From Rhodospirillaceae bacterium (GTDB lineage Bacteria; Pseudomonadota; Alphaproteobacteria; Rhodospirillales; Rhodospirillaceae): 64,000 nucleotides of DNA. Made by a program: the position numbers and the translations under genes. The stretch is from contig SCTM01000096.1 of NCBI GenBank assembly GCA_004297485.1, positions 1 to 64,000 on the forward strand, read 5' to 3'. Below are positions 26,440 through 36,084 of the stretch, one piece after another. The notes beneath the pieces are model-generated. The model did no database searches and had not been told where the DNA came from. It saw only the letters and a program-made list of their open reading frames with translations. How positions within the stretch are numbered: the stretch's first letter is position 1; the number at the start of each line of letters is the position of its first letter.

Positions 26440-28521
26440 ATGCGCAGTATTTTCGCAGGATCGCTCGTCGCCACAGCCGCGATCTTGTTTCTCGCCGGGT
26501 TTTCAAATGCCGCCCAGCCAGATGCGGGCGTCGGCACGAGTGCCAACTGGGCCGCACCCGGCGGTGCAACCGACGAGGCCGATTACAGCCGCCTAACCGA
26601 GATCCGCACTGGCAATGTGAGCCGCCTCGGCCTGGCCTGGTCGCTCGATCTGCCGGGCGAAGTAAGTCTGGAAGCAACGCCGCTCGCGGTCGATGGCGTG
26701 CTCTATTTCTCCGGCAGCTACGCTGTCGTCTACGCCGTCGATGCCACCAGCGGACAGTTGCTTTGGAAGTATGATCCGCAAACCTGGAAGCACAGTCCGG
26801 CGAAGATGAATCTCGGCTGGGGCGTGAACCGTGGCGTTGCCTACGAGAATGGCCGGGTCTTCGTCGCGGCTATGGACGGCCGGTTGATCGCGCTCGATGC
26901 CAAAACCGGCAAGGAAATCTGGGTTCAGGAAACCATTGCGCCCGGCCTACTCAACTCCAGCACCGGCGCGCCGCGGATGATGAACGGCAAGGTCATCATC
27001 GGAAATGGCGGTGCCGACTTGGGTGCGCGTGGCTTTGTCTCCGCTTATGACGCCGCTACTGGAAAGTTCCTCTGGCGATTCTATACCGCCCCCGGATCAC
27101 CGGAAGAGAACAAGGGCGATCCGGCCATGGAGGCCGCAGCGAAGACCTGGACCGGCGAATGGTGGAAGACCGGCACGGGCGGAACGGTGTGGAATGGGAT
27201 GACCTTCGACCCGGAGGCGAACCGCATCTATATCGGTGCGGGCAATGCCGGACCCTACGATCCCGCGGTGCGTAGTCCTGGTGGTGGGGACAATCTCTAT
27301 ACGTCTTCGATCGTCGCGCTCGACGCCAACACCGGCAAGTATATTTGGCACTACCAAGAAAACCAGCGCGACTCATGGGATTACAAGGCAACGCCCAACA
27401 TCGTCTTGGCGACTCTCAACATCGACGGCAAGCCCCGCAAGGTGCTGATGCATGCCCCGACCAACGGCTTCTTCTATGTTCTTGATGCCGAGACCGGGCA
27501 ACTGATCTCGGCGGAGAAGACCGGTCTCGTCACCTGGGCGAAGCGCATCGACCTCAAGACCGGACGGCCGGTGGAGGAGCCGAATATCCGTTATGAGACC
27601 GGCCTTTCCGAAATGTGGCCAGGCACCATCGGCGGTCACAATTGGCAGGCCATGTCCTACAGCCCGCGCACGGGACTGGTCTACATACCGGTCCAGCAGA
27701 TCGGCACGCGTTTTTCGCGCGGCAAACAGGCCGAGAACGCTTTCAACATCATGGGCCTGATGGTCGAACCGGTCATCAAGTACAAGAACGACGGCAAGGG
27801 CAAGCTGCTGGCATGGGACCCGGTGACGCAGAAGCTGCGCTGGAGCGTGCAACATGAGCAGTTATGGAACGGCGGCACGTTAGCGACGGCGGGCGACCTG
27901 GTCTTCCAGGGCACGGCCGACGGCTGGTTCTCGGCCTACGACGGCCGCAGCGGTAAGCGCCTGTGGCGCTTTAACGCAGGGCTCGGCATCATTGCCGCGC
28001 CAATGAGCTACAGTGTAAACGGCAAGCAATATGTCTCGGTGCTGGTCGGGTATGGCGGCACGACCGCACCACTGGGCAATCTGATGAATGTTGGCTGGAA
28101 ATTCGGCGCGCAGCCGCGCCGGTTGCTCACCTTCGTTCTCGACGGCAAGACAAAGTTGCCGCCCACGGCGCCGCCGGACATGAAAGTACATGCGCTTGAT
28201 GATCCTGCGCTCGTCCTCAACGAAGCCGATGTAGATGCCGGGCGCGCGCTCTTCATCCGCTGCGCCACCTGTCATGGCGTCGGCCTGCAAGGGACAGGCT
28301 CGCCGGCACCGGATCTTCGCGAATCCGGGATTGCGCTCGAACTCGACAGCTTCAGCCAGCTACTCAAGAGCGGCGCTCTGATGGAGCAGGGCATGCCCCG
28401 CTTTGAGATGCTGACCGACCAACAGATTTCGCAGATCTACGCCTACATCCGGGCCGGCGCGCGGGAAGCCCTTGGATTGCGCAAACCGAGCAATGCCAAG
28501 CCTGCGCCGGCCAGACTATAG
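26440..28521 (+). CDS. Quinohaemoprotein (PQQ plus haem c) alcohol dehydrogenase-like protein
   Basis: A 693-residue periplasmic enzyme: signal peptide, an eight-bladed PQQ propeller (~30-570) and a C-terminal cytochrome c domain with CATCH (Cys608, Cys611, His612) and an axial Met in EQGMPRFEML. W-motif segments (GQLLWKYDP, GKEIWVQET, GKFLWRFYT, GKYIWHYQE, GKRLWRFNA) repeat through the propeller. The vicinal Cys-Cys that contacts PQQ in classical alcohol dehydrogenases is absent: the equivalent stretch is MNLGWGVNRGV (~123-133). The catalytic Asp314 is present in RDSWDYKAT, but the +2 position is Lys316 rather than Ser/Ala/Thr (Ca2+ type) or Asp (lanthanide type). A divergent subfamily, so alcohol specificity is not safe. 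Confidence 0.85.
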   Translation: MRSIFAGSLVATAAILFLAGFSNAAQPDAGVGTSANWAAPGGATDEADYSRLTEIRTGNVSRLGLAWSLDLPGEVSLEATPLAVDGVLYFSGSYAVVYAVDATSGQLLWKYDPQTWKHSPAKMNLGWGVNRGVAYENGRVFVAAMDGRLIALDAKTGKEIWVQETIAPGLLNSSTGAPRMMNGKVIIGNGGADLGARGFVSAYDAATGKFLWRFYTAPGSPEENKGDPAMEAAAKTWTGEWWKTGTGGTVWNGMTFDPEANRIYIGAGNAGPYDPAVRSPGGGDNLYTSSIVALDANTGKYIWHYQENQRDSWDYKATPNIVLATLNIDGKPRKVLMHAPTNGFFYVLDAETGQLISAEKTGLVTWAKRIDLKTGRPVEEPNIRYETGLSEMWPGTIGGHNWQAMSYSPRTGLVYIPVQQIGTRFSRGKQAENAFNIMGLMVEPVIKYKNDGKGKLLAWDPVTQKLRWSVQHEQLWNGGTLATAGDLVFQGTADGWFSAYDGRSGKRLWRFNAGLGIIAAPMSYSVNGKQYVSVLVGYGGTTAPLGNLMNVGWKFGAQPRRLLTFVLDGKTKLPPTAPPDMKVHALDDPALVLNEADVDAGRALFIRCATCHGVGLQGTGSPAPDLRESGIALELDSFSQLLKSGALMEQGMPRFEMLTDQQISQIYAYIRAGAREALGLRKPSNAKPAPARL

Positions 28522-28533
28522 AAAAGATGCGCT

Positions 28534-29439
28534 TCAGCAGGGCGGCTTGGCGATGGGCTCGACGTGAACGAGGTCGAACGCGAGCGTGAACCCGCCGAAA
28601 TCCTGGACCATGTGTCGTGCGACACCGTTCGGGTAGAGGCTCATGGTGAGTTCGTACTGCGGCGCGTCCTCGGTGGACTGGAGGGAGAAATAAGCCAGCG
28701 CCACCGGCCTGAGCACGCCGGTTTCCAATCCGCCGCTGTCGGCTGCCGGGAGGACCTCGTGTGCTTGGGGACCAATGACGGCAGCAATGCGATAAGGTCC
28801 GTCATCGAATGAGCCGTCAATAACGGACCGGTTCACCAGCGTTTCGCCGCGCGCCGCGCTGGTGAGAAGCGCGATGATGTGCCCGGTGGACAGCAGCGTT
28901 CCCGCCGGAAGGTTGAAGGTCGTCGGTTGATCCTGCTGATCGTCGGCATAGGTCACCGAACCGGCACCGGTCGCGTCGAGGGTCGCCGTGCCGTGGTAGG
29001 AATCCTTGAGGTCGCCGTTTTCGTGGGTGAGCATGCGGAATGAGGCCGAGCGATTGTCCTTGGCCTCCCACGCGGCATACCGTTGCTCGATCGCGGATTC
29101 GGAACCATTGGAAAGGCCAAGTTCAAGCTGTAGCGCGGACTCAATGGTGTACCCATCACAACGGTCGGTCAGGGTGTAGGTCGTCGATCCGAAAGCACTG
29201 CGCACACCGTCCGCTTGGCTGGCGCGCACCAGCGTCACGTTGTAAACGGCGCGATGAGACGCGAGCACCACCGGCGCGGCAACCGGCGCCAACGTGGCGG
29301 CCGGGGGCGCGAGCGGATGCTGGGCCGACGCCGGACGCGCGCCGCCGATGAAAATCGCGACAATCACCAGTGCCGCGCCCGCAAGCCGGGGCGGAGTCGC
29401 GCAATCTCGTTTTGACCAAAAACCGAAACTTTTGGACAA
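28534..29439 (-). CDS. eipB: EipB/DUF1849-family periplasmic envelope-integrity protein
   Basis: The conserved domain runs from ASHRAVYNVTLVRASQADGV to FDLVHVEPIAKPPC and matches EipB (DUF1849), a periplasmic beta-spiral protein needed for envelope integrity in Brucella. The two cysteines that form the family disulfide are present: CDGYTIES and the very last residue. The signal peptide is LAGAALVIVAIFIGGARPASA. The start is unclear: the only ATGs are far upstream (29568, 29526), so I propose the TTG at 29439, which places the signal peptide normally. It converges on the dehydrogenase gene (12 bp). Confidence 0.78.
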   Translation of the reverse strand: MSKSFGFWSKRDCATPPRLAGAALVIVAIFIGGARPASAQHPLAPPAATLAPVAAPVVLASHRAVYNVTLVRASQADGVRSAFGSTTYTLTDRCDGYTIESALQLELGLSNGSESAIEQRYAAWEAKDNRSASFRMLTHENGDLKDSYHGTATLDATGAGSVTYADDQQDQPTTFNLPAGTLLSTGHIIALLTSAARGETLVNRSVIDGSFDDGPYRIAAVIGPQAHEVLPAADSGGLETGVLRPVALAYFSLQSTEDAPQYELTMSLYPNGVARHMVQDFGGFTLAFDLVHVEPIAKPPC

Positions 29440-29749
29440 AGGCCTCGCGCCGTCAGGCTGACAGCCCTCAGCCGCGGGGCGGGTCTTGTTCAAAAAGATG
29501 AGTGTTCTTATATAGTTATAACGCATCCGGAGGTACCTGCAGAAAACACGATCAGACGTCGGCGACATGGTTATTGCGAAGCCGGCGTTTTACCGTCACA
29601 CCGCGAAGTTGTGCCGACCCTTTGAGACCATTGGGAATTCGGCATCTTGAGCTCCACAGGTGGCGGTCAATGCAGGCCGCTATTCCGCATGTCGACCCCA
29701 TGCAACGGGCGCTGACAGAATACCGCTGCCGGGGGAAAGGAGTCATCAG

Positions 29750-30475
29750 ATGTCGGGCTTGCCGCAAGAAACGCCTACGCCGGCTGCCGAGCCGGAGGTT
29801 GAGCACGGCGGCATTGTCACGCGTCTGGCCCAGTTGGTTCGGATCACTGAAGGCGTAAAGCCGGATGTAGACGTCGGTGCCAAGGCGGTGCGCCAGATCG
29901 GGCAACTTGCGCACACTCTGGTCGAGGAGATCACCCAACACCTGCGGGCCCAAGACAAACGCATCGCCGAACTGGAGAGCCTCGCAACCACGGATGCGCT
30001 TACCAAGGTTCTCAACCGCCGTGGGTTCGAAGAGCGCCTCACCCACGAATTGTCGGTGGCGCGTCGTCACGGTGTCGGCGGCGTATTGATTTTTGTCGAT
30101 CTCGATGGCTTCAAGCCGATCAACGATACCTTTGGCCACGCCGCAGGCGATCAAGTCTTGGTGACTGTCGGTACGCTGCTGAGGGCCCATATCCGCGAGA
30201 CCGACTACATCGGGCGGCTCGGCGGGGACGAGTTCGCGATTCTGCTGCCGCGCTCGAACAAACGCGACGGCCTGCGCCGCGCGGAAGAACTCGACGTGAA
30301 ACTCAACAACGCTTATGCCCAATGGGATGGCCAGCAGATTCCGATCAAGGCCAGTTGCGGCGTACACATGTATGCGTCCAACGCCGAGGTACGCGAGTTG
30401 CTCGAAAGCGCCGATGCCGCCATGTACCGGATCAAGCAACAGCGCAAGCTCAAGGGCGAGATCGTGGCGCGCTAG
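29750..30475 (+). CDS. Diguanylate cyclase (GGDEF domain)
   Basis: A 241-residue cytosolic protein from ATG 29750, which has a strong AAAGGAG site; the track start at 29660 does not. Residues ~1-75 form a predicted helical/coiled region (QIGQLAHTLVEEITQHLRAQDKRIAELESLATTD). The GGDEF domain follows: LTKVLNRRGFEERL, VDLDGFKPINDTFGHAAGDQ and the intact GGDEF motif at 158-162. The inhibitory I-site RETD lies exactly five residues before it. It should therefore make c-di-GMP and be feedback-inhibited. No sensor domain is recognisable. Convergent with aspS (10 bp). Confidence 0.9.
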   Translation: MSGLPQETPTPAAEPEVEHGGIVTRLAQLVRITEGVKPDVDVGAKAVRQIGQLAHTLVEEITQHLRAQDKRIAELESLATTDALTKVLNRRGFEERLTHELSVARRHGVGGVLIFVDLDGFKPINDTFGHAAGDQVLVTVGTLLRAHIRETDYIGRLGGDEFAILLPRSNKRDGLRRAEELDVKLNNAYAQWDGQQIPIKASCGVHMYASNAEVRELLESADAAMYRIKQQRKLKGEIVAR

Positions 30476-30484
30476 AGACCGCCG

Positions 30485-32281
30485 TCAGCCGCCGGTTTCT
30501 TTCGCGACCGGCTTGGGCAAATCCAATTTGATATGCAGTTCCTTCAGCTGCCGCGGCATGACGTCGTTCGGAGCCTGCATCAGCAGATCTTCCGCCTTGC
30601 CCGTCATGGGGAAGATAATCACTTCGCGGATATTGGGCTCGTCGGCGAGCAACATGACGATGCGATCGATGCCGGGCGCCGAGCCGCCATGGGGTGGTGC
30701 TCCGTACTTGAAGGCATTCAGCATGCCGCCGAAGCGGGCCTCCACGTCGGCCTTGCTATAGCCGGCGATCTCGAAGGCCTTGTACATGATGTCGGGACGG
30801 TGATTGCGGATCGCGCCCGAAGACAGCTCCACGCCATTGCAGACAATGTCATATTGGAACGCCTTGATCTCCAAGGGGTCCATGGTCTCCAACGCCTCCA
30901 TGGCACCTTGGGGCATGGAGAACGGGTTGTGACTGAATTCGATCTGACCCGTGTCCGCATTGCGCTCGTACATCGGGAAATCGACGATCCAGCAGAACGC
31001 AAACTGATTGCGGTCAAGAAGATTCAACTCGTCGCATAACCGTGTGCGCACATGGCCAGCGAACTTGGCCGCGGCCGTTTCCTTGTCGCAAACAAAGAAC
31101 ACGCTGTCGCCATCGCTGACACCGGTTGCCGTCTTGATCGCGGCCACGCGATCCGGGTCGAGGTTCTTGGCGATAGGCCCGCGCGCCTCACCATCCTTGT
31201 ATTGAATATAGCCAAGGCCGCCCGCGCCCTGTTCCCGCGCCCATTCGTTGAGCTTGTCGAACCAGCTGCGCGGCTGATCGGCGGACTTCGGCGCCGGGAT
31301 GGCGCGCACGACCGAGCCCTTTTCGATGTTGCGGGCGAATAGACCAAAGTTCGACCCCTTGAACGCCTCGGTCACATCGGTGATGAGCAGCGGATTGCGC
31401 AGGTCGGGTTTGTCGCTGCCGTACTTGAGCAAAGCCTCGGCATAGGGGATACGCGGGAACGGCGTGGCCGTCACGGGACGACCTTTTCCGAACTCCACGA
31501 ATAGGCCCTGCAGCACCGGGGCGATGGTGTCGAACACATCGTCCTGGGTGACAAATGCCATCTCGAAATCGAGCTGGTAGAACTCGCCGGGCGAACGGTC
31601 GGCGCGGCTGTCCTCGTCACGGAAGCACGGCGCGATCTGGAAATAGCGATCGAACCCCGAAGTCATGATCAGCTGTTTGAACTGCTGCGGTGCCTGGGGC
31701 AGGGCATAGAACTTGCCGGGATGAATACGCGACGGCACCAGGAAGTCGCGGGCGCCCTCGGGTGACGAGGCGGTCAGAATCGGCGTCTGGAATTCCACAA
31801 AGCCCGCGTCCCACATGCGCCGCCGGATGCTGGCGATCACCTGCGAGCGCAACAGAATGTTGTCGCGCATTTTCTCGCGGCGTAGATCGAGAAAGCGATA
31901 GGTCAGCCGCGTTTCTTCCGTGTATTCCTGCTCGCCGGCGACCTGCATGGGCAGTACCGCCGCCTCGGACAGCACCTCGACCTCCGCCACCACCAGTTCG
32001 ATGCGGCCGGTGGCGAGCTTGTCGTTGATAGTCTCGGCGCTACGCGGCACGACTTTGCCGGTTACGGACACGACGCTCTCGGGGCGCACCGCTTCCAGGG
32101 CCTTGAAGACCGGGCTGGAGATGTCGACGACGCATTGGGTCAGGCCGTACTGATCGCGCAGATCGACGAACAATAGATTTCCATGGTCGCGCTTGCGATG
32201 AACCCATCCGGCGAGACGCGCGGCCTGACCGGCATGCTCCTGGCGAAGGGCGCCGCAGGTGTGGGTGCGGTATTGGTTCAT
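30485..32281 (-). CDS. aspS: Aspartyl-tRNA synthetase (bacterial AspRS, probably non-discriminating)
   Basis: A 598-residue class IIb synthetase from ATG 32281 ([13 protein letters not shown]); the track's 29 extra residues are not family-like. Order: N-terminal OB-fold anticodon domain ([23 protein letters not shown]-like), motif 2 [19 protein letters not shown], the bacterial GAD insert (~290-410) and motif 3 [12 protein letters not shown]. Many alphaproteobacterial AspRS also charge tRNA-Asn; that cannot be decided here. It is divergent from rnd, an arrangement common in alphaproteobacteria. Confidence 0.96.
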   Translation of the reverse strand: MNQYRTHTCGALRQEHAGQAARLAGWVHRKRDHGNLLFVDLRDQYGLTQCVVDISSPVFKALEAVRPESVVSVTGKVVPRSAETINDKLATGRIELVVAEVEVLSEAAVLPMQVAGEQEYTEETRLTYRFLDLRREKMRDNILLRSQVIASIRRRMWDAGFVEFQTPILTASSPEGARDFLVPSRIHPGKFYALPQAPQQFKQLIMTSGFDRYFQIAPCFRDEDSRADRSPGEFYQLDFEMAFVTQDDVFDTIAPVLQGLFVEFGKGRPVTATPFPRIPYAEALLKYGSDKPDLRNPLLITDVTEAFKGSNFGLFARNIEKGSVVRAIPAPKSADQPRSWFDKLNEWAREQGAGGLGYIQYKDGEARGPIAKNLDPDRVAAIKTATGVSDGDSVFFVCDKETAAAKFAGHVRTRLCDELNLLDRNQFAFCWIVDFPMYERNADTGQIEFSHNPFSMPQGAMEALETMDPLEIKAFQYDIVCNGVELSSGAIRNHRPDIMYKAFEIAGYSKADVEARFGGMLNAFKYGAPPHGGSAPGIDRIVMLLADEPNIREVIIFPMTGKAEDLLMQAPNDVMPRQLKELHIKLDLPKPVAKETGG

Positions 32282-32504
32282 TACGCGAGAATTCCTTGGC
32301 GAAGGGCGGATGCCGCGGGTGCGATGACCCGTGCGGCTCCCAGGGTGCGAGCGGTCGTGAAACCACACTGAACCCGCCTATTTGTCAAGCTTAGAGGCCG
32401 CAACCGTTGCGGTGGCAAAGGTGAGCCGCTATGACTGCGCAGCCCCGCACTTGGTCTGAGGCCAGCCCTACGCCAACCCCCTATGACCGCCTGGACAGCC
32501 TGAT

Positions 32505-33659
32505 ATGAGCCTTTTGACCGATACGGCATCCCTGGAGGCCTTTTGCGAGCGCCTCGCGGGCACGGAATTCGTGACGGTGGACACCGAATTCATGCGGGAA
32601 ACCACCTATTGGGCAAAACTGTGCCTGGTTCAGGTGGCCGGGCCCGACGAGGCCCATTGCATCGATCCCCTGGCGCCGGGCATCGACCTCACCTCATTTC
32701 ACAAGCTTTTGGCGAACCCGAAGATTCTCAAGGTGTTCCACGCCGGGCGGCAAGACCTGGAAATCTTTTTCCACAGTACCGGGGCGGTGCCGACGCCGAT
32801 CTTCGATACGCAGGTGGCCGCCATGGTGTGCGGCTTTGGCGATCAGGTCGGGTACGAAACCCTGGTGGCCAAGCTGGCCGGGGCGCAGTTGGACAAATCC
32901 CAGCGTTTCACCGACTGGTCGTTGCGGCCTTTGACGGAACGGCAGGTCAAGTATGCCCTCGCCGACGTCACCCACCTGCGCAAGGCCTATACCACTCTCT
33001 CCAAGACCTTGGCGGAAACCGGTCGCGTCGGGTGGCTGCAGGAGGAGTTGGCGACGCTGACCGATCCTGCCACCTACCGCAACGAGCCCCGCGAGTCCTG
33101 GCGCCGGATCAAGGCGCGGACCCGCGCGCCGCGCCTGCTGGCCGTGCTCCAGGCCCTGGCCTCATGGCGCGAGACCACCGCCCAGACCCTGGACATGCCC
33201 CGGCAACGGGTCGCCAAGGACGATGCCCTGCTGGAGCTGGCCGCGAGCCAACCGGCGACCATCGACGACATCAAACGCTCCCGCCTCGCCAAGCCCCTGG
33301 CCAGCAGCAAATATGTGGATGGCGTGTTGGCGGCCGTGGCGACCGGCAAAGCCGTCCCCGATGCCCAATGCCCGCGTCTTGAGCGGGACGACAGCTGGGA
33401 CAATCAAGCACCGCGCGCGGTGGTGGAACTGCTGAAGTTATTGCTCAAGACCCGCAGCGAAACCCATCACGTGGCGCAGCGCCTCATCGCCACCAGCGAG
33501 GACATCGAAGCCCTCGCCCAGTCCGACACCGCCGACGTCCCCGCCCTGCATGGCTGGCGCCGCGAGCTGTTCGGCGCCGACGCCATCAAGCTCAAGCACG
33601 GCAAGCTCGCCGTGGGATTGTCGGCGGATGGGAATACGGTGGAAGTGTTCGAGCGGTAG
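32505..33659 (+). CDS. rnd: Ribonuclease D
   Basis: A 384-residue 3'-5' exoribonuclease of the DEDDy family involved in tRNA 3' processing. The acidic residues are in FVTVDTEFMRETTY (D, E), KVFHAGRQDLEIF (D) and YALADVTHL (YxxxD). An HRDC domain follows (~205-290, PRQRVAKDDALLELA) and a second C-terminal helical domain. Normal length. It faces aspS divergently and converges on the vapC gene, with 141 bp of featureless sequence between. Confidence 0.94.
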   Translation: MSLLTDTASLEAFCERLAGTEFVTVDTEFMRETTYWAKLCLVQVAGPDEAHCIDPLAPGIDLTSFHKLLANPKILKVFHAGRQDLEIFFHSTGAVPTPIFDTQVAAMVCGFGDQVGYETLVAKLAGAQLDKSQRFTDWSLRPLTERQVKYALADVTHLRKAYTTLSKTLAETGRVGWLQEELATLTDPATYRNEPRESWRRIKARTRAPRLLAVLQALASWRETTAQTLDMPRQRVAKDDALLELAASQPATIDDIKRSRLAKPLASSKYVDGVLAAVATGKAVPDAQCPRLERDDSWDNQAPRAVVELLKLLLKTRSETHHVAQRLIATSEDIEALAQSDTADVPALHGWRRELFGADAIKLKHGKLAVGLSADGNTVEVFER

Positions 33660-33800
33660 AGAAGCTCTGCGAAAAGCGACAGATTGCTGTGGCTAAGGGT
33701 TAAGCCTGCACCCGGCTCAATGCAACGCGAACAACGTATAGACCGCAGGGGTGGCGGAGAGCTTGCTCGGAATCGTTAATTCCTAACCGCTGATATGCAT

Positions 33801-34199
33801 CTACCGGGCGATCAATTCGATGCGCCCCTCGTGCCCGCCTGCCCGCGCCAACTTGCCGTCGCAGGTCAGCAGCGGAGATTGGAGAGCCTCGGCCAACGCA
33901 AGGTAGGTCGCATCGTAGGCGCTTAGCGAATCGCGAAGTTCCCAAATCCGTGACAATAAGTCGATGTGTTCGTGTCGTTCGATCGCAAGGTCATAAAAAT
34001 CGGTAATTGCCGATCGCGCCCGATCTGAAGTCATCGCGCCTTTCGCAACCAGTCGCCGCAGGACCTGCATAACTTCAACATCGAGGAGATGTGGCGCATG
34101 CATCGATTCGGCCGGGTCCAGCGCTCGATCAGCAATCGCAGCGGCTAACGGCGTATGCAACAGCAATTCGAGAATTGCCGACGCGTCGACAACAATCAC
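33801..34199 (-). CDS. vapC: VapC-type PIN-domain toxin
   Basis: A 132-residue PIN ribonuclease: VVDASAILELLL (first Asp), the central Glu in VEVMQVLRRL, and SAYDATYLALAEALQSPLLTCDGKLARA with the last catalytic aspartates. All four acidic positions are present. It starts inside the antitoxin stop (ATGA-type, 4-nt overlap), the usual translational coupling of VapBC. Expected to cleave tRNA or rRNA when released from the antitoxin. Probably an accessory module placed between rnd and ppx. Confidence 0.9.
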   Translation of the reverse strand: MIVVDASAILELLLHTPLAAAIADRALDPAESMHAPHLLDVEVMQVLRRLVAKGAMTSDRARSAITDFYDLAIERHEHIDLLSRIWELRDSLSAYDATYLALAEALQSPLLTCDGKLARAGGHEGRIELIAR

Positions 34200-34426
34200 C
34201 GGCTATCGCGTTCCATGCGCAGAACCTGTGTCGGCGATAGTTTTCCCTTCACGGGTTCGCGCTGACCAAGGCGGGCTCGCATTTCCTCGGGGCTAGGCCG
34301 ATCGGCAACCTTACGCGCTTCACGGATGAGAAAGTCGGATAACGGCAAGCCGGCCAAAGCAGCCCGGGCCTTCAGCTGCCGGTGAAGCGTGTCGGGAACG
34401 TTGCGGAGTTGAATCATTTTCGACAT
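34196..34426 (-). CDS. vapB: FitA/VapB-type ribbon-helix-helix antitoxin
   Basis: About 76 residues from ATG 34426 (MSKMIQLRNVPDTLHRQLKARAALAGLPLSDFLIREA), a FitA-like RHH DNA-binding domain. The C-terminal tail EEMRARLGQREPV...VLRMERDSR would bind and inhibit the PIN toxin. The track start at 34504 would run through the operator and into the ppx gene, so I reject it. Inverted CACATGT repeats 15-42 bp upstream probably serve for autorepression by the complex. Confidence 0.87.
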   Translation of the reverse strand: MSKMIQLRNVPDTLHRQLKARAALAGLPLSDFLIREARKVADRPSPEEMRARLGQREPVKGKLSPTQVLRMERDSR

Positions 34427-34440
34427 GTGGATAAGTATAG

Positions 34441-34468
34441 TCACATGTGCGTCACATGTCAATGTGAC
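34441..34468. promoter_or_regulatory. Candidate VapBC operator
   Basis: A perfect inverted repeat GTCACAT-gtca-ATGTGAC (34451-34468) adjoins a second palindrome CACATGTG (34442-34449). Both lie just upstream of the antitoxin ATG at 34426. Multiple short palindromes of this kind are bound by RHH antitoxin-toxin complexes; the assignment is by position and symmetry. Confidence 0.6.
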
Positions 34469-34490
34469 GGGACCTGTCGCGCCCTGAGCC

Positions 34491-36005
34491 TCACGCCCGC
34501 TCAATCTTCGCCGTGAGGCCCAAGTGATCGGCCAGGCGGTCCAGCCGCCGCGCGAATGAGCCCGACTTGAACATCGGATCGTCGGCCGGAATCGTCAGCA
34601 CGAGTTTACTGCCGGCCACTTCCAGCAAGGTCTTCTGCAACACCTTTGGTGCGCCCGCCGAGAGGGCGTAGGACAACCGCATCGCCAGCCCGATGGTGCG
34701 CACGCGCTGGAGCCTGCCTTCCTCGAGCAGCGCCTGCGCCTGCTTGATGGTCGGGTCGGACGGCTCGCGGCCGTAGCGGAAGAACAGAGCGAGGGCGAGC
34801 CCGGCGCGGTCCTCGTGGCCCAGGCCCAGGAACGGCAGGCGGAGCACACGCAGAAAGGCCTGATCGGCGCGGTAATCGGGGTGCTCGTTCCACCACACGT
34901 CCCGCAGCAGGCAGGCCGCGAGACGCAATTTACGCTGCCGCGCGGTTTCGTCGCGGAACAGACCCGACATCCAATCGAAAGTCTCATACCCGGCGGCGGG
35001 CGGACGGCCAGCGTTGCGGGCGATCTCCTCGGCCAGGCTGATGAGAGGATCTTGTTTGCGGACGTCGTCGGGAAGGGATTTGAAGAACTGTCCCTCGCGC
35101 ATGCCGTAGATGGAAAACACCAGCGCCTTCGGCTTGACGATTTCGAGCAACCGTTCGAGCACGGCGGCGGCCAGAGGCAGCGTCGCGAGCCGGCTGCGGG
35201 AGACGCCCTTGATCTGTTCCAAGCTCTTGGGACTGAGGCGGGAGATCACATCGAACAGTGTGATGGCCTGGTTGCGCTCGATGGAAAAGTTGTCGAGCAC
35301 ATGGAGCGGATAATTCATCTGCGCGATGCAGACCCGGGCGAGCGCCCGCCAGGCACCGCCCACGGCGTACAAGGTGTGGTCCTTGGACTTAGTGATCCAT
35401 TTGTGATTTGCGAGCGCCTTGCTGATGATCGACAGCGCCTTGACCCGATCGTTGTCGGAAGCCTCGGTCAGACGCAGGAGCCCGAGCGGCAACGTTGTGT
35501 GCTCGCTCATATGGCCGCCGCCCACCTGGACCAGCTCCAGGCTGCCGCCGCCGAGGTCGGCAACAATGCCGTCGGCGTCGGGAATGCCGCACAAGACGCC
35601 CAAGGCGGAACGGCGCGCTTCCTGTTTGCCGGTCAGGATATCGACGCGAATATCGCAACGTTTCTCAATCGCTTTCGCAAATGCCTCGCCGTCCTTGGCA
35701 TCCCGCACGGCAGCCGTGGCGAGGGCATCAATGCGTGAAACGCCAAGCGAACGGGCGATGCTGACGAACCGGGCGACGGTGTCGAAGGCCTGGGTAATGC
35801 CCTGGGAATTGAGAAAACCGGTCCGCTCCAAACCTTTTCCCAAAGCACAGATTGCTTTTTCATTATGCAAGGGAATCGGAGTCCGGGTCTTACCGCTGTA
35901 GACCACCAGACGCACGGAGTTCGATCCCACATCGATGACGGCCACAGGCCGGCGGCGGCCGGCTGTCTCCGAGGCGTTCGAAGCGTCGCTACGTTTGGAA
36001 CTCAT
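34491..36005 (-). CDS. ppx: Exopolyphosphatase / guanosine pentaphosphatase family protein
   Basis: A 504-residue Ppx/GppA protein of the ASKHA fold. N-terminal phosphate loop: VAVIDVGSNSVRLVVY; catalytic-region motifs ALATAAVRDAKDGEAFA and GIVADLGGGSLELVQV; a C-terminal HD-like helical domain (RLAACLLRDVWWNEHPDYRADQAF). It degrades inorganic polyphosphate (or pppGpp). It lies directly downstream of ppk on the same strand (79 bp), so synthesis and breakdown of polyphosphate are encoded together. Confidence 0.93.
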   Translation of the reverse strand: MSSKRSDASNASETAGRRRPVAVIDVGSNSVRLVVYSGKTRTPIPLHNEKAICALGKGLERTGFLNSQGITQAFDTVARFVSIARSLGVSRIDALATAAVRDAKDGEAFAKAIEKRCDIRVDILTGKQEARRSALGVLCGIPDADGIVADLGGGSLELVQVGGGHMSEHTTLPLGLLRLTEASDNDRVKALSIISKALANHKWITKSKDHTLYAVGGAWRALARVCIAQMNYPLHVLDNFSIERNQAITLFDVISRLSPKSLEQIKGVSRSRLATLPLAAAVLERLLEIVKPKALVFSIYGMREGQFFKSLPDDVRKQDPLISLAEEIARNAGRPPAAGYETFDWMSGLFRDETARQRKLRLAACLLRDVWWNEHPDYRADQAFLRVLRLPFLGLGHEDRAGLALALFFRYGREPSDPTIKQAQALLEEGRLQRVRTIGLAMRLSYALSAGAPKVLQKTLLEVAGSKLVLTIPADDPMFKSGSFARRLDRLADHLGLTAKIERA

Positions 36006-36084
36006 CGGCGAAAAATAATTCCCGGCATGGCGCGCCCAAGACCAGAGGCGCTACGGTGACATGACCGGGGGCTGTGTAACAGCT

